A DNA stretch of 36,891 nt, from assembly GCA_030151365.1 (NCBI GenBank), contig JASLDW010000037.1, positions 1-36,891 of the forward strand. The letters are read 5' to 3'. This DNA comes from Lysobacter sp. GTDB taxonomy: Bacteria; Pseudomonadota; Gammaproteobacteria; Xanthomonadales; Xanthomonadaceae. Below are positions 25,203 through 34,174 of the stretch, one piece after another; within the stretch, counting starts at the first letter, position 1, and every line of letters begins with the position of its first letter. A program made the translations under genes and the position numbers. The notes beneath the pieces were generated by a model. The model did no database searches, was not told the origin of the DNA, and saw only the letters and a program-made list of their open reading frames with translations.

Positions 25203-25733
25203 ATGCAGCATCGCCCCATCGCGTTCATCGGCCCCATGGGCAGCGGCAAGAGCCGCATCGCCGCGTCCCTGGCGCAACGGCTGGGACGACCCTGCCTCGA
25301 TCTTGATGCCGAGGTGGAGCAGCGCGCCGGCCGCACCATCGCGGCGATCTTCGCCGACGACGGCGAAGCGCGTTTCCGCGCGCTCGAAAGCGCGGCCCTG
25401 CGCGATGTGTTGGCGAACGACGACGCGGTGATCGCCACCGGCGGCGGCGTGGTGCTGGCGGCGACAAACCGCGAAGCGCTGAAGACCCGTGCGACCGTGG
25501 TCTGGCTGTGCGCCGACGTGGCGACGCGACTGGAACGCATGCGCGACGAACGCACGCAGCGCCCGTTGCTGCATGGCGACGATCCGGCAACGACGCTGGA
25601 CAGGCTCGATGCGATTCGTACCCCGCTCTACAAGGAGCTGGCCGATTTCGAAATGGACACCAGCGCCATGGGCGCGGATGAAGTGGTCGATCGGTTGATG
25701 TCGATGCTGGAACAATGCGGGGCCTCGGCATGA
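25203..25733 (+). CDS. aroK: Shikimate kinase
   Basis: 176-residue P-loop kinase that phosphorylates shikimate, fifth step of the chorismate pathway. Seen: Walker A GPMGSGKS (10-17), LDLDAEVEQRAGRTIAAIF with the shikimate-binding Asp, the GGGVVL motif, and the RPLL lid region. Length is standard. The stop overlaps the aroB start as ATGA. No Shine-Dalgarno sequence stands before the ATG, in line with the TAGCAT box 6 nt upstream. Confidence 0.95.
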   Translation: MQHRPIAFIGPMGSGKSRIAASLAQRLGRPCLDLDAEVEQRAGRTIAAIFADDGEARFRALESAALRDVLANDDAVIATGGGVVLAATNREALKTRATVVWLCADVATRLERMRDERTQRPLLHGDDPATTLDRLDAIRTPLYKELADFEMDTSAMGADEVVDRLMSMLEQCGASA

Positions 25734-26821
25734 GTGTTACCAAGGTCGAGGTCGGCGGCGGCGCGCCCTACACCATCCGTATCGGCGACGGCCTGCTGCA
25801 CGATGGCGCCTTGCTGGCGAAGCATCTGCGCGGACGCCATGCGCTGGTCGTCAGCGACGAGCATGTTTCCCCGCTGTATGGCGATGCCGTTGTCGCGGCA
25901 TTGCAGTCGGCGCGTCCCGACGCACAACTCGCCACGCTGGTGCTGCCCGCCGGCGAAGCGGCGAAAACCTTCGACAACTTCAATCGTGTCATCGAAGCGC
26001 TCGCGGAACTGGGCGCGACCCGCGACGCCTGCGTCCATGCGCTCGGCGGCGGCGTGATCGGCGACATGGCCGGATTCGCCGCCGCGTGCTGGATGCGCGG
26101 GATCGACTGCGTGCAGATTCCGACCTCGTTGCTGGCAATGGTCGATTCCTCGGTCGGCGGCAAGACCGCGATCGACATCCCCCAGGGCAAGAATCTCGTC
26201 GGCGCCTTCCATCCGCCACGCGCCGTCGTCATCGACACCGCGGTCCTGCGCACGCTGCCGCCGCGCGAACTGCGCGCCGGCCTCGCCGAAGTGGTGAAGT
26301 ACGGCGCCATCATCGATGCCGGTTTCATCGACTGGCTGGAAACGCATGCCGATGCCCTGCTGGCGATGGACGCGGGAGCGCTTTCCACGGCCATCGCCCG
26401 CTCCTGCGCGCACAAGGCCGTCATCACCGAACGCGATCCGCTCGAACACGGCGAACGCGCCCTCCTCAACTTCGGCCATACCTTCGCCCACGCGATCGAG
26501 GCCGAACAGGGCTATGGCAGCGACCTCAACCATGGCGAAGCGGTCGCGGTCGGCATGGTGCTGGCGGCGCGACTCTCCGCGCAATTGGGGATGGCGACCA
26601 TGGACGACGCCATGCGCCTGACTACCCTGCTCGAACACCTCGGCCTGCCGGTGCGGATTCCGTCCGGCCTCGATGCCGACGCCCTGCTCGCGCGCATGCG
26701 CCTGGACAAGAAGGCCGCCGCCGACGGCCTGCGCTTCATCCTCTGGGACGGCATCGGTCGCGCCCGGATCGTCGCCGGCGTCGACGAAAGCGCGGTCCTG
26801 CAGGTATTGGGCGAAGACTGA
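25730..26821 (+). CDS. aroB: 3-dehydroquinate synthase
   Basis: 363-residue NAD- and metal-dependent enzyme that turns DAHP into 3-dehydroquinate. Seen: LGGGVIGDMAGFAAACWMRGI (NAD loop, read in parts), PTSLLAMVDSSVGGKTAIDIP, KNLVGAFHPP, and the metal-binding LNFGHTFAHAIE. The start is the ATG that overlaps aroK by 4 nt; a start 15 nt upstream adds MRGLG without support. It is the second gene of aroK-aroB, which feeds chorismate to the trp operon. Confidence 0.96.
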   Translation: MSVTKVEVGGGAPYTIRIGDGLLHDGALLAKHLRGRHALVVSDEHVSPLYGDAVVAALQSARPDAQLATLVLPAGEAAKTFDNFNRVIEALAELGATRDACVHALGGGVIGDMAGFAAACWMRGIDCVQIPTSLLAMVDSSVGGKTAIDIPQGKNLVGAFHPPRAVVIDTAVLRTLPPRELRAGLAEVVKYGAIIDAGFIDWLETHADALLAMDAGALSTAIARSCAHKAVITERDPLEHGERALLNFGHTFAHAIEAEQGYGSDLNHGEAVAVGMVLAARLSAQLGMATMDDAMRLTTLLEHLGLPVRIPSGLDADALLARMRLDKKAAADGLRFILWDGIGRARIVAGVDESAVLQVLGED

Positions 26822-26833
26822 GCGGCAACGCCG

Positions 26834-26839
26834 TACAAT
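26834..26839 (+). promoter_or_regulatory. -10-like box for the WGR-like gene, leaderless candidate
   Basis: TACAAT (five of six consensus bases), 6 nt before the ATG at 26846. TTGGGC at 26807-26812 is too far away (21 nt spacer) to be a normal -35. Confidence 0.45.
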
Positions 26840-26845
26840 TCGACC

Positions 26846-27100
26846 ATGCGTCTCCTGCTGCAACAACGGCCCGACGGCCACGAAGCGCCGCGCTTCGTCC
26901 AGCTCATGCTCCAGCCCGACCTCTTCGGCGGCTGGGAGCTGGTGCGCGAAACCGGCCAGCAGGGCGCGCGCAGCAGCCTGCGCCGCGAACAATTCCCGGA
27001 CCAGGCCGCGGCCCTCGCCGCGATCGAAAAAGCCCGCGACGCCCAGCTGAAGAAAGGCTTCCAGCTGATGTTCGCCTCCGGCTTCGATGGTCCGCGCTGA
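26846..27100 (+). CDS. Small WGR-like domain protein
   Basis: 84-residue protein consisting of almost nothing but one small domain. PRFVQLMLQPDLFGGWELVRETG and the later DQAAALAAIEKARDAQLKKGF (both read in parts) match the layout of WGR domains: strand, W-E-L-V-R, glycine turn, then an amphipathic helix with a KxxKGF-like end. The eponymous WGR tripeptide itself is replaced by GQQG after WELVRE. WGR domains occur in PARPs and bacterial YehF/MolR-type proteins and can bind nucleic acid. Its role beside aroB and hemE is unknown. It starts 24 nt after aroB and 22 nt before hemE. Confidence 0.72.
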   Translation: MRLLLQQRPDGHEAPRFVQLMLQPDLFGGWELVRETGQQGARSSLRREQFPDQAAALAAIEKARDAQLKKGFQLMFASGFDGPR

Positions 27101-27122
27101 CCCGACACATTTCGAGATTTCC

Positions 27123-28208
27123 ATGGATTCCAAGCCGAGCAACGATCGTTTCCTGCGCGCCCTGCGCCGCGAGCCGGTGGACTGCACGCCGGTCTGGCTG
27201 ATGCGCCAGGCCGGCCGCTACCTGCCGGAATACCGAGCCACCCGCCAGCGCGCCGGCAGCTTCCTCGCCATGGCCAAGAATCCCGAGATCGCCTGCGAGG
27301 TGACGCTGCAACCGCTGCAGCGCTTCGACATCGACGCCGCGATCCTCTTCAGCGACATCCTCACCGTTCCCGACGCGATGGGCCTCGGCCTGTATTTCGT
27401 CGAAGGCGAAGGTCCGAAATTCGAACGCCCGGTCCGCAGCGCGGAAGACATCGCCCGCCTCGCCGTGCCCGACATGGAAACCGAGCTGCGCTACGTGATG
27501 GACGCGGTGCGCCTGTGCCGCAGGGAACTGCAGGACAAGGTGCCGCTGATCGGCTTCTCCGGCAGCCCGTGGACCATCGCCACCTATATGGTGGAAGGCC
27601 AAGGCGGCACCGACTTCGGTCGTATCAAGGCGATGGCCCTGAACGATCCGGCGTCGCTCCATCGCCTGCTCGGCGTCGTCACCGACGCGGTGATCGCCTA
27701 TCTCTCGGCCCAGCGCGCGGCCGGCGCGCAGGCGCTACAGGTGTTCGACACCTGGGGCGGCGTGCTGTCACCGGCGATGTATCGCGAATTCTCGCTACGC
27801 TACCTGCGCCGCATCGCCAGCGAACTGCAGCGCGGCGAAGGCGCCGGTCGCACGCCGCTGATCCTGTTCGGCAAGGGCAACGGTCCCTATCTGTCCGAAC
27901 TCGCCGACACCGGCGCGGAAGCGCTCGGCGTCGACTGGACGACCACGCTGCACGGCGCCTGCCTGCGCACGCAGGGCAAGGTGGCGCTGCAGGGCAATCT
28001 CGATCCGGCGACGCTGTATGCAGCGCCCGAGACCATCCGCCGCGAAGTGCGCGCCGCGCTCGACAGCTACGCCAAGGGCAACCACGGCGCGCGGGACGGC
28101 CACGTCTTCAACCTCGGCCACGGCATGGCGCCGGACATGGACCCGGAGCACGTGCGCGTGCTGGTGGACGAGGTGCACGCCGCCAGCCGCAACCGTCGCC
28201 TCGACTGA
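27123..28208 (+). CDS. hemE: Uroporphyrinogen decarboxylase
   Basis: 361-residue TIM barrel enzyme that decarboxylates uroporphyrinogen III to coproporphyrinogen III in haem synthesis. Seen: WLMRQAGRYLPEYR (25-38) with the substrate-binding arginines, FSDILTVPDAMGLGL with catalytic Asp78, GFSGSPWTIATYMVEG, QVFDTWGG, and the C-terminal FNLGHGMAPD. The ATG at 27123 gives the standard N-terminus; an upstream frame from 27087 would add 12 unrelated residues. E. coli HemE is 354 residues. Confidence 0.97.
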   Translation: MDSKPSNDRFLRALRREPVDCTPVWLMRQAGRYLPEYRATRQRAGSFLAMAKNPEIACEVTLQPLQRFDIDAAILFSDILTVPDAMGLGLYFVEGEGPKFERPVRSAEDIARLAVPDMETELRYVMDAVRLCRRELQDKVPLIGFSGSPWTIATYMVEGQGGTDFGRIKAMALNDPASLHRLLGVVTDAVIAYLSAQRAAGAQALQVFDTWGGVLSPAMYREFSLRYLRRIASELQRGEGAGRTPLILFGKGNGPYLSELADTGAEALGVDWTTTLHGACLRTQGKVALQGNLDPATLYAAPETIRREVRAALDSYAKGNHGARDGHVFNLGHGMAPDMDPEHVRVLVDEVHAASRNRRLD

Positions 28209-28266
28209 GTTGCAGCGCCGGCGTCCGCGCGCGAGACTCGCGGGATTCCACTGCGAAGGGTCGGCG

Positions 28267-29328
28267 ATGGCGCAGCTTGCGGTCAGGCAAGTCCTGGCGA
28301 TGATGATGGCACTGCTGCTGGCGGTGCCGGGCATGGTGCGGGCGAAAGAAGCGCCGCATTCCGCTACGCACGTGCAGCAGAACTATTTCGACAATCACGG
28401 TCGCGACGATGCCTGGAGCGGCGGCGTGCGGATGATCCCGATCCACACACCCAGCGGCGACTTCCGGGTCTGGACCAGGCGCGTCGGCAACAACCCGCGC
28501 ATCAAGCTGTTGCTGCTGCATGGCGGTCCCGGCGCCACCCACGAATATTTCGAGGCGATGGATTCCTGGCTGCCCGCCGCCGGCATCGAGTACTACTACT
28601 ACGACCAGCTCGGCTCGGCCTACAGCGACCAGCCCGGGAACATGGCGCCGTTCCTGAGCATCGACCATTACGTCGAGGAAGTGGAACAGGTGCGCAAGGC
28701 GCTCGGTCTCGACTCGGGCAACTTCTACCTGCTCGGCCATTCCTGGGGCGGCCTGCTGGCGATGGAATACGCGCTGAAATACCAGAAGCACCTCAAGGGC
28801 CTGGTCATCTCCAACATGATGTCGAGCATCCCGGCCTACAACCGCTATGCGCATGACGTACTGATGCCGCAAATGGACCAGAAGGCGCTGAAGGACATCC
28901 TCGCGCTGGAAGCGGCGAAGAAATACGACGATCCACGCTACGAAGAACTCCTGCAGCCGTTCTACGAACGGCACATCCTGCGCAGGCCTTCGGCGGCGTG
29001 GCCGGAGCCGGTGTTGCGCTCGTTCGCGCACATCAACAAGAAGGTCTACGTGCCGATGCAGGGGCCGAGCGAGATGGGCGCCAGCGGCATCCTCGAGCAG
29101 TGGGACCGCACCAACGACCTCGCGAAGATCACCGTGCCGACGCTGGTGATCGCCGGTCGCCACGACACCATGGATCCCGCCTTCATGAAGATGATGTCGC
29201 GCAAGCTGCCGCGGGGTCGCTACCTGGAAGGTCCGAACAGCGGCCACATGGCGATGTACGACGACCAGCCGATCTACATGAACGGACTGATCAAGTTCCT
29301 CAAGGATGTCGATCGCGCGCAGCACTGA
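28267..29328 (+). CDS. Exported S33-family alpha/beta hydrolase (proline iminopeptidase-like)
   Basis: 353-residue hydrolase with a signal peptide (1-26, likely cleaved after VRA). Seen: oxyanion motif HGGPG (85-89), nucleophile elbow GHSWGG with Ser159, and Asp300 and His327 completing the triad (IAGRHDTMD and SGHMAMYD). HGGPG plus GHSWGG is the mark of proline iminopeptidases and related tripeptidyl or lactone hydrolases. Typical Pip enzymes are cytoplasmic, so the signal peptide points to a periplasmic or outer role. A weak AAGGG-type ribosome site lies before the ATG. Its stop faces the kinase stop 11 nt away. Confidence 0.87.
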   Translation: MAQLAVRQVLAMMMALLLAVPGMVRAKEAPHSATHVQQNYFDNHGRDDAWSGGVRMIPIHTPSGDFRVWTRRVGNNPRIKLLLLHGGPGATHEYFEAMDSWLPAAGIEYYYYDQLGSAYSDQPGNMAPFLSIDHYVEEVEQVRKALGLDSGNFYLLGHSWGGLLAMEYALKYQKHLKGLVISNMMSSIPAYNRYAHDVLMPQMDQKALKDILALEAAKKYDDPRYEELLQPFYERHILRRPSAAWPEPVLRSFAHINKKVYVPMQGPSEMGASGILEQWDRTNDLAKITVPTLVIAGRHDTMDPAFMKMMSRKLPRGRYLEGPNSGHMAMYDDQPIYMNGLIKFLKDVDRAQH

Positions 29329-29339
29329 TCGCGCGGCGA

Positions 29340-32300
29340 TCAACCCCGCATCAGCGCGTCCAGCGCCCGCGCCAACAAGTCGCGGGTGACGGGTTTGCGC
29401 AGGAACCCGTCGAAGCCCGCGGCGCGCGCCAATGTTTCCGCTTCGGCGTCGGCGCGGGCAGTCACCGCCAGCAGGCGCCCCGCGAACCCGTTCGCGCGCA
29501 ATGTCCGCGCGAGATCGAAACCGTCCATGCCTGGCAGGTCGAGATCGAGCAAGGCGGCGTCGAAGGTGCCGCTCGCGGATTCGGTCAACGCAGCCAGCCC
29601 GTGCGGCGCGTGCACGACATCGTGGCCCTGCGCCAGCAGCATCCCCGCCAGCACCTCGGCGATGACGAGGTCGTCCTCGACCATCAGCAGGCGCAACTTG
29701 CCGTGCGTCGCCGAATCCATCGGTGTCGGTGCCTCCGTCGCCGCCGCCGAATCGGCTTGCGGCAACGGCAACGTCACGCGGAAGCGGGTGCCCTCGCCCG
29801 GCGTGCTGTCGACAGCAATCCTGCCGTGCATCGCGCTGGCCAATTCCTGGCTGATGGCCAACCCGAGCCCGGTCCCGCCGTAACGCTCGGCGGTACGCGC
29901 ACCTTCGGCCTGCTCGAAACGGCGGAACAGCCGCGCCTGCTGTTCGGCGTTCATGCCCGGGCCGGTGTCGCGCACTTCGACGACGATGCCCTGCGCATCA
30001 CCGCGCGAGACATGCATGTCGATGCGGCCATGCTCGGTGAACTTGATCGCGTTGCCGATCAGGTTGAGCAGGATCTGTCGCACGCGCACCACGTCGCCGC
30101 GCAAGGCAGGCGGCACGTCATCGTCCACGCTCGCGAAGAACAGCAGGCCCTTGCGCAGCGCATTCGGCGCCGCCCAGTCGCGGACATCGGCGACCAGCGC
30201 GCCGACATCGAAGGGCGCGTCCACGAGATCCATGCGCCCGGCTTCGATCCGCGCCAGGTCGAGCGCGTCGTCCACCAGTTTCAGCAGGTGTTCGCCCGCG
30301 CGACGGATGGTGCGCACCTGGCTGCGCTGGCCGTCGTCCAGCGAAGTCGATTCCAGCAGTTCCGACATGCCGAGCACGCCGGTCATGGGCGTGCGGATCT
30401 CGTGGCCGAGCGTGGCGAGGAAGCGCGTCTTCGCCAGCGATGCCTCCTCGGCAATGCCGCGCCGCTGTTCGGCATCGCGGAACTGGCGCTGCTGTTCGCG
30501 GCGCTTGCGCCACGCCCGCACCGCGAGCGCCAGCAAGACCAGCGCGCACACGAGCCATGCCGCTTTCGCCCACGGCGTCCACCACCATGGGGCGTGCATC
30601 GTGAATCGCATCTGGCGTTCCTGCGCCGGATTGCCGAACGCATCCTGCGCCCGCACCCGCAAGCGATGACTGCCCGCAGTCAGTCCGGTGAAGATGCGCT
30701 CCGGACTCGCGCCCTGGTCCACCCAATCGCGATCGACGCCGTCGAGCCGCGTCCAATAGTGGTTGCCGGCGGGATTCTCGTAGGCAAGCAGGTGCATCGC
30801 GATCCGCACTTCACGGTCTTCCGGGGCCAGCTGCGCATTGTCGGGATCGAGCGCTGTCCATTGCCCGTACCGCCGCGCCTCGACGGTCGTGCCTGCCAGC
30901 AGCGGCGTGTGCGTCGGCGGATCGTCGGCGAGCGTGTCCACCAGCACCACGGTGCCGCCCTGGGTCGATGCGACAAGGCGGCCATCCTTGCCCATCACCG
31001 CACTGCCGCTGCTGAAAAAGAAATCCTGGTTTTGCAAGCCATGTTCGCTGCCGACATGGTGCAGCTGGCGCGTTTGCGGATCCCAGCGCAGCAGGCCCCG
31101 GCGACTGGCGAGCCAGACGCGCCCGCGCGGATCGACCAGCAGGGACGAACTGTCGACCTGGGGCAAGCCGGAGGGCGACGTGGCGACGAAAGCATCGCGC
31201 TGCCAACGCCCGCCTTGCATGCGGTAATGCGCCAGTCCGCCCCGGCGATGCGCCCACAGGCCGTCATCGCGATCGAAGCCGATCGAATAGACATCGTCGC
31301 CATGCAGGTCCGGCACCGGATCGATGCGATTGCCGGCGTCGATCCGTGCAATCTTCCGGTCGACGATCACCCAGGGCGCGCCCTGGCCATCGAACAGCAG
31401 CTCGCTGATCGTCTGGCTGTCGCCTGTCGCGATCGTGCGCAATACGCGGCCTTGCGCATCGCGTTGTTGCACGCCACCGGTCGCCAGCAGCCAGATGGTG
31501 CCATCGGCCGCCTCGTGCAGGCGCCGGACGGTATCCCCGCGCGGTGCATCCACGCCCGCATCCGTCAGCCAGGATTGCATCCGGCCTTGGCGATCAACGT
31601 GATACAGGCCCTTGCGTTCGCCGATCCACAAACCGCCATCGCGCGCAGGCAGGATGGAAAATGGATGGGTGCCGGCCAGTTGCCGGCGCACCCGCGAAGG
31701 AAGGCGCTCCAGGCGACCGTCGCGCGTCACGCGCTCCAAGTCGCCATCGTCGCCGGCCAGCCATGCCGATCCATCGCTGCCGAGGCCGATGGCGCGATAC
31801 ATCATTCCCGCCAGATCGAGCGAACCGCCGCCATATCGCAATTCGGTGATGTTGCGCCAATCCGGGCGCAGATAACCGAGTCCGGCCTGGGGCGCCGCCG
31901 CCCACACTTCGTGGTTGGGCCCGACCACGATGCCGTTGACGATGCGCTCGATCGGGCGATCCTCCGGATCGACCGGGAGGGGCGCCTGTCCCGGTACGAC
32001 ATGCCACAGGCGCTTCTGGCTGCCGATCCACAACTCGCCGCCACGATCCTGCACGATGCGCAATGCCGCGTTCGGGCGCTTGAACGTTCCGCTCCAGAAC
32101 GGCACGTGCCAGCGACCGTCGGCATCGTAATAGTAAACACCGCTGGCGGCCCCCACCCAGACGCCGCGACCCGTCGCTTGCACGTGATAGATGATCGGCG
32201 CCGGCTCCGCACCCGGAAGCGGAATCCGTTCGAAACGGCCGTCGCGCATCCGCGCCAGTCCGGCAACCGTTCCGACCCACAGACTGCCATCGGATGCGGG

Positions 32301-32861
32301 GGCGATCGTCGGCACGGTCTCGGAGGGAAGGCTGGCAGGATCCTGGTCGTCGCTGTGCAGGGCATGTACGCGACCCGCCGCATCGATGCGATACAGGCCG
32401 CCGCCATTCGTGCCGACCCACGTGTCGTCACCGGCGCTGCCGATGGACAGGACGTTGCGGTTCATGAACGTCGATGCAGCGTCATAACGGGTCATGGCCT
32501 TGCGTTCCGCATCCAGCATCACCACGCCCGCGTCCACCATCGCCACCCACAGGCGATCGCGCGCGTCGACGTGCACGCGATAGATCTCGCCGCTGGGCAG
32601 TCCCTTGCTGCCGTCTCCTTCCGGTCGCCAGATGCGCAGCCCACTGCCGTCGTAACGGACCAGGCCATCGGGCGTCGCCATCCAGACGAAGCCTTCATGG
32701 TCGCGGGCGATGTCCGTCACTTCGTTCGAGGGCAGGCCGTCGGTGACGCGCAACAGCCGCATGCGCGGGATGTGCGGCATCTCCTGTGCAACGATGCCGC
32801 CGGCCATGCCGAAGAGCGCCAGTCCGGCGATCAACGCAACCAAGGCCTTGCTGCTGGACAT
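29340..32861 (-). CDS. Hybrid sensor histidine kinase with periplasmic propeller
   Basis: 1173-residue two-component protein. Order: signal peptide (about 1-25), beta-propeller repeats of the two-component regulator type (about 30-680, many W-x-G or LW-G turns), a Y_Y_Y-type Ig-like domain (to about 750), a membrane helix (about 762-780), HisKA with the HEIRTP box (phospho-acceptor His820), ATPase with NLIGNAIKF (N937), DTGPGM and GGTGLGLAI, and a C-terminal receiver (1056-1173) with acceptor Asp near 1106. No output DNA-binding domain, so phosphotransfer to another protein is expected. The ATG at 32861 is preferred because GGGAGG lies 6 nt before it; the ATG at 32867 touches that motif. Propeller kinases of this type often sense extracellular glycans or nutrients; the ligand is unknown. 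Confidence 0.93.
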   Translation of the reverse strand: MSSSKALVALIAGLALFGMAGGIVAQEMPHIPRMRLLRVTDGLPSNEVTDIARDHEGFVWMATPDGLVRYDGSGLRIWRPEGDGSKGLPSGEIYRVHVDARDRLWVAMVDAGVVMLDAERKAMTRYDAASTFMNRNVLSIGSAGDDTWVGTNGGGLYRIDAAGRVHALHSDDQDPASLPSETVPTIAPASDGSLWVGTVAGLARMRDGRFERIPLPGAEPAPIIYHVQATGRGVWVGAASGVYYYDADGRWHVPFWSGTFKRPNAALRIVQDRGGELWIGSQKRLWHVVPGQAPLPVDPEDRPIERIVNGIVVGPNHEVWAAAPQAGLGYLRPDWRNITELRYGGGSLDLAGMMYRAIGLGSDGSAWLAGDDGDLERVTRDGRLERLPSRVRRQLAGTHPFSILPARDGGLWIGERKGLYHVDRQGRMQSWLTDAGVDAPRGDTVRRLHEAADGTIWLLATGGVQQRDAQGRVLRTIATGDSQTISELLFDGQGAPWVIVDRKIARIDAGNRIDPVPDLHGDDVYSIGFDRDDGLWAHRRGGLAHYRMQGGRWQRDAFVATSPSGLPQVDSSSLLVDPRGRVWLASRRGLLRWDPQTRQLHHVGSEHGLQNQDFFFSSGSAVMGKDGRLVASTQGGTVVLVDTLADDPPTHTPLLAGTTVEARRYGQWTALDPDNAQLAPEDREVRIAMHLLAYENPAGNHYWTRLDGVDRDWVDQGASPERIFTGLTAGSHRLRVRAQDAFGNPAQERQMRFTMHAPWWWTPWAKAAWLVCALVLLALAVRAWRKRREQQRQFRDAEQRRGIAEEASLAKTRFLATLGHEIRTPMTGVLGMSELLESTSLDDGQRSQVRTIRRAGEHLLKLVDDALDLARIEAGRMDLVDAPFDVGALVADVRDWAAPNALRKGLLFFASVDDDVPPALRGDVVRVRQILLNLIGNAIKFTEHGRIDMHVSRGDAQGIVVEVRDTGPGMNAEQQARLFRRFEQAEGARTAERYGGTGLGLAISQELASAMHGRIAVDSTPGEGTRFRVTLPLPQADSAAATEAPTPMDSATHGKLRLLMVEDDLVIAEVLAGMLLAQGHDVVHAPHGLAALTESASGTFDAALLDLDLPGMDGFDLARTLRANGFAGRLLAVTARADAEAETLARAAGFDGFLRKPVTRDLLARALDALMRG

Positions 32862-32959
32862 CGCCATCCTCCCGCGGACTCCCCTCCGCGCCCTGACCGC
32901 AGTGTGACCGCCATGCCTCCCCCGTCGCAAGCGCCCCGGCCGCCACCCTGCGGCTGGCA

Positions 32960-32965
32960 TAGAAT
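32960..32965 (+). promoter_or_regulatory. -10-like box for the first YceI gene, leaderless candidate
   Basis: TAGAAT (five of six consensus bases), 6 nt before the ATG at 32972. No clear -35. The 110-nt divergent gap to the kinase gene shows no other recognisable motif. Confidence 0.45.
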
Positions 32966-32971
32966 CCGGAC

Positions 32972-33580
32972 ATGCGCTGCCGCCCCCTGCCACTGGTGAT
33001 CCTCGTCCTCGCCGCTGCCACGGCGCATGCCGGAGAACGCGAGCGCTTCGTCTTCGATCCGGTGCACACGCGCGTGCTGTTCGCGATCGACCATGCCGGG
33101 TATTCCAAGGCGCTGGGCACCGTTTCCGGCAGCGAGGGCAGCCTGCTGTTCGACGCCGACGACTGGAACAGCGCGCGGCTCGAAGTGACCGTGCCCATGG
33201 AACGCATCGACATGGGCGATTCCGGTTGGGCCGCCGCGATCTTCGCGCCGCGCTTCCTCGACGTGAAGCGCTATCCGCAGGCGCATTTCGTTTCGACCAG
33301 CATCACCCGCCAGGATGGCAACCGCGGCACCGCCTGCGGCGACCTCACCCTGCACGGCGTGACCCGTCCATTCTGCATGGACCTGGTGCTGAACAAGATC
33401 GCCCGCTATCCATTGCCTCCGTTCCGCCGCACCGCGGGCTTTTCCGCGCGCGCGCAATTGAAGCGCAGCGATTTCGGGATGACGTCCTGGAAGTCCCTGG
33501 TGGGCGACGACGTCGAATTGCGCATCGAAGCCGAGCTGGTTCGCCACGATGGCGCCACCACGCCACAACCTTCCGAATAA
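32972..33580 (+). CDS. YceI-family periplasmic lipid-binding protein (first copy)
   Basis: 202-residue exported protein with signal peptide (1-20, cleavage near AHA). The rest is the YceI lipocalin-like barrel, which binds isoprenoid-type lipids such as ubiquinone-like quinones in known members. Seen: FDPVHTRVLFAIDHAG (strands 1-2), APRFLDVKRYPQAHF, GDLTLHGVTRPFCMDLV and FGMTSWKSLVGDDVEL. Probably first gene of the YceI-b561-YceI unit: the next gene begins 15 nt later. Confidence 0.92.
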   Translation: MRCRPLPLVILVLAAATAHAGERERFVFDPVHTRVLFAIDHAGYSKALGTVSGSEGSLLFDADDWNSARLEVTVPMERIDMGDSGWAAAIFAPRFLDVKRYPQAHFVSTSITRQDGNRGTACGDLTLHGVTRPFCMDLVLNKIARYPLPPFRRTAGFSARAQLKRSDFGMTSWKSLVGDDVELRIEAELVRHDGATTPQPSE

Positions 33581-33595
33581 AGGATTGTCGAGCGC

Positions 33596-34174
33596 ATGCC
33601 GCTGAAGAACACACCGGGCGAATGGGGCGGGGTCAGCAAGGCGCTGCACTGGCTGGTCGTGGCGTTGATCATCGTGATGGGTTATCTCGGCCTGACCATG
33701 GTCGATCTGCCGATCAGCCCGCACAAGATCGCGACCTACGCGTTGCACAAATCGATCGGCCTCACCCTGCTCGCGCTGGTGGTGTTGCGCCTGCTGTGGC
33801 GCCTGCATGCCGGCGCACCCGCGGAAGTGCCGGGAACGCCGCGCTGGCAGCATGTCGCCGCGGCATCGATGCACTGGGCCCTGTACGCCTTGCTGCTGGC
33901 GACGCCGATCAGCGGCTGGGTCGTGAACTCGGCCGCCGGCTTTCCGCTGCAATGGTTCGGGATGATCAATCTCCCCGCGCTGGTCGCACGCGACCACGAC
34001 CTGCATGAACGGATGGCATCCGTCCACGAATTGCTGTTCTGGACGATGGTCGCGCTGGCTACACTGCATGCACTCGCCGCCGTCTACCACCACTTCTTCC
34101 AGCGCGACGCCACCCTCGCCCGCATGTTGCCGCGCGGCTGGTTGCGCCGCCACGACCAGGGAGACTCCACATGA
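33596..34174 (+). CDS. Cytochrome b561 (first copy)
   Basis: 192-residue inner-membrane dihaem cytochrome of the CybB/YceJ family, with four membrane helices. Likely haem ligands by position: His18 (helix 1), His51 (helix 2), His144 and His158 (helix 4). Members carry electrons, with superoxide-quinone oxidoreductase activity shown for E. coli CybB. Placed between two yceI genes, as in the E. coli yceJ-yceI pair. The ATG is 15 nt after the first YceI stop; the stop overlaps the second YceI start by 4 nt. Confidence 0.93.
   Translation: MPLKNTPGEWGGVSKALHWLVVALIIVMGYLGLTMVDLPISPHKIATYALHKSIGLTLLALVVLRLLWRLHAGAPAEVPGTPRWQHVAAASMHWALYALLLATPISGWVVNSAAGFPLQWFGMINLPALVARDHDLHERMASVHELLFWTMVALATLHALAAVYHHFFQRDATLARMLPRGWLRRHDQGDST

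Noticed and set aside
28998..32999. A 1333-codon open frame on the plus strand opposite the sensor kinase
   Set aside because: Same reason: low-complexity, no domains, overlaps the end of the hydrolase gene in another frame, and the kinase opposite is complete.
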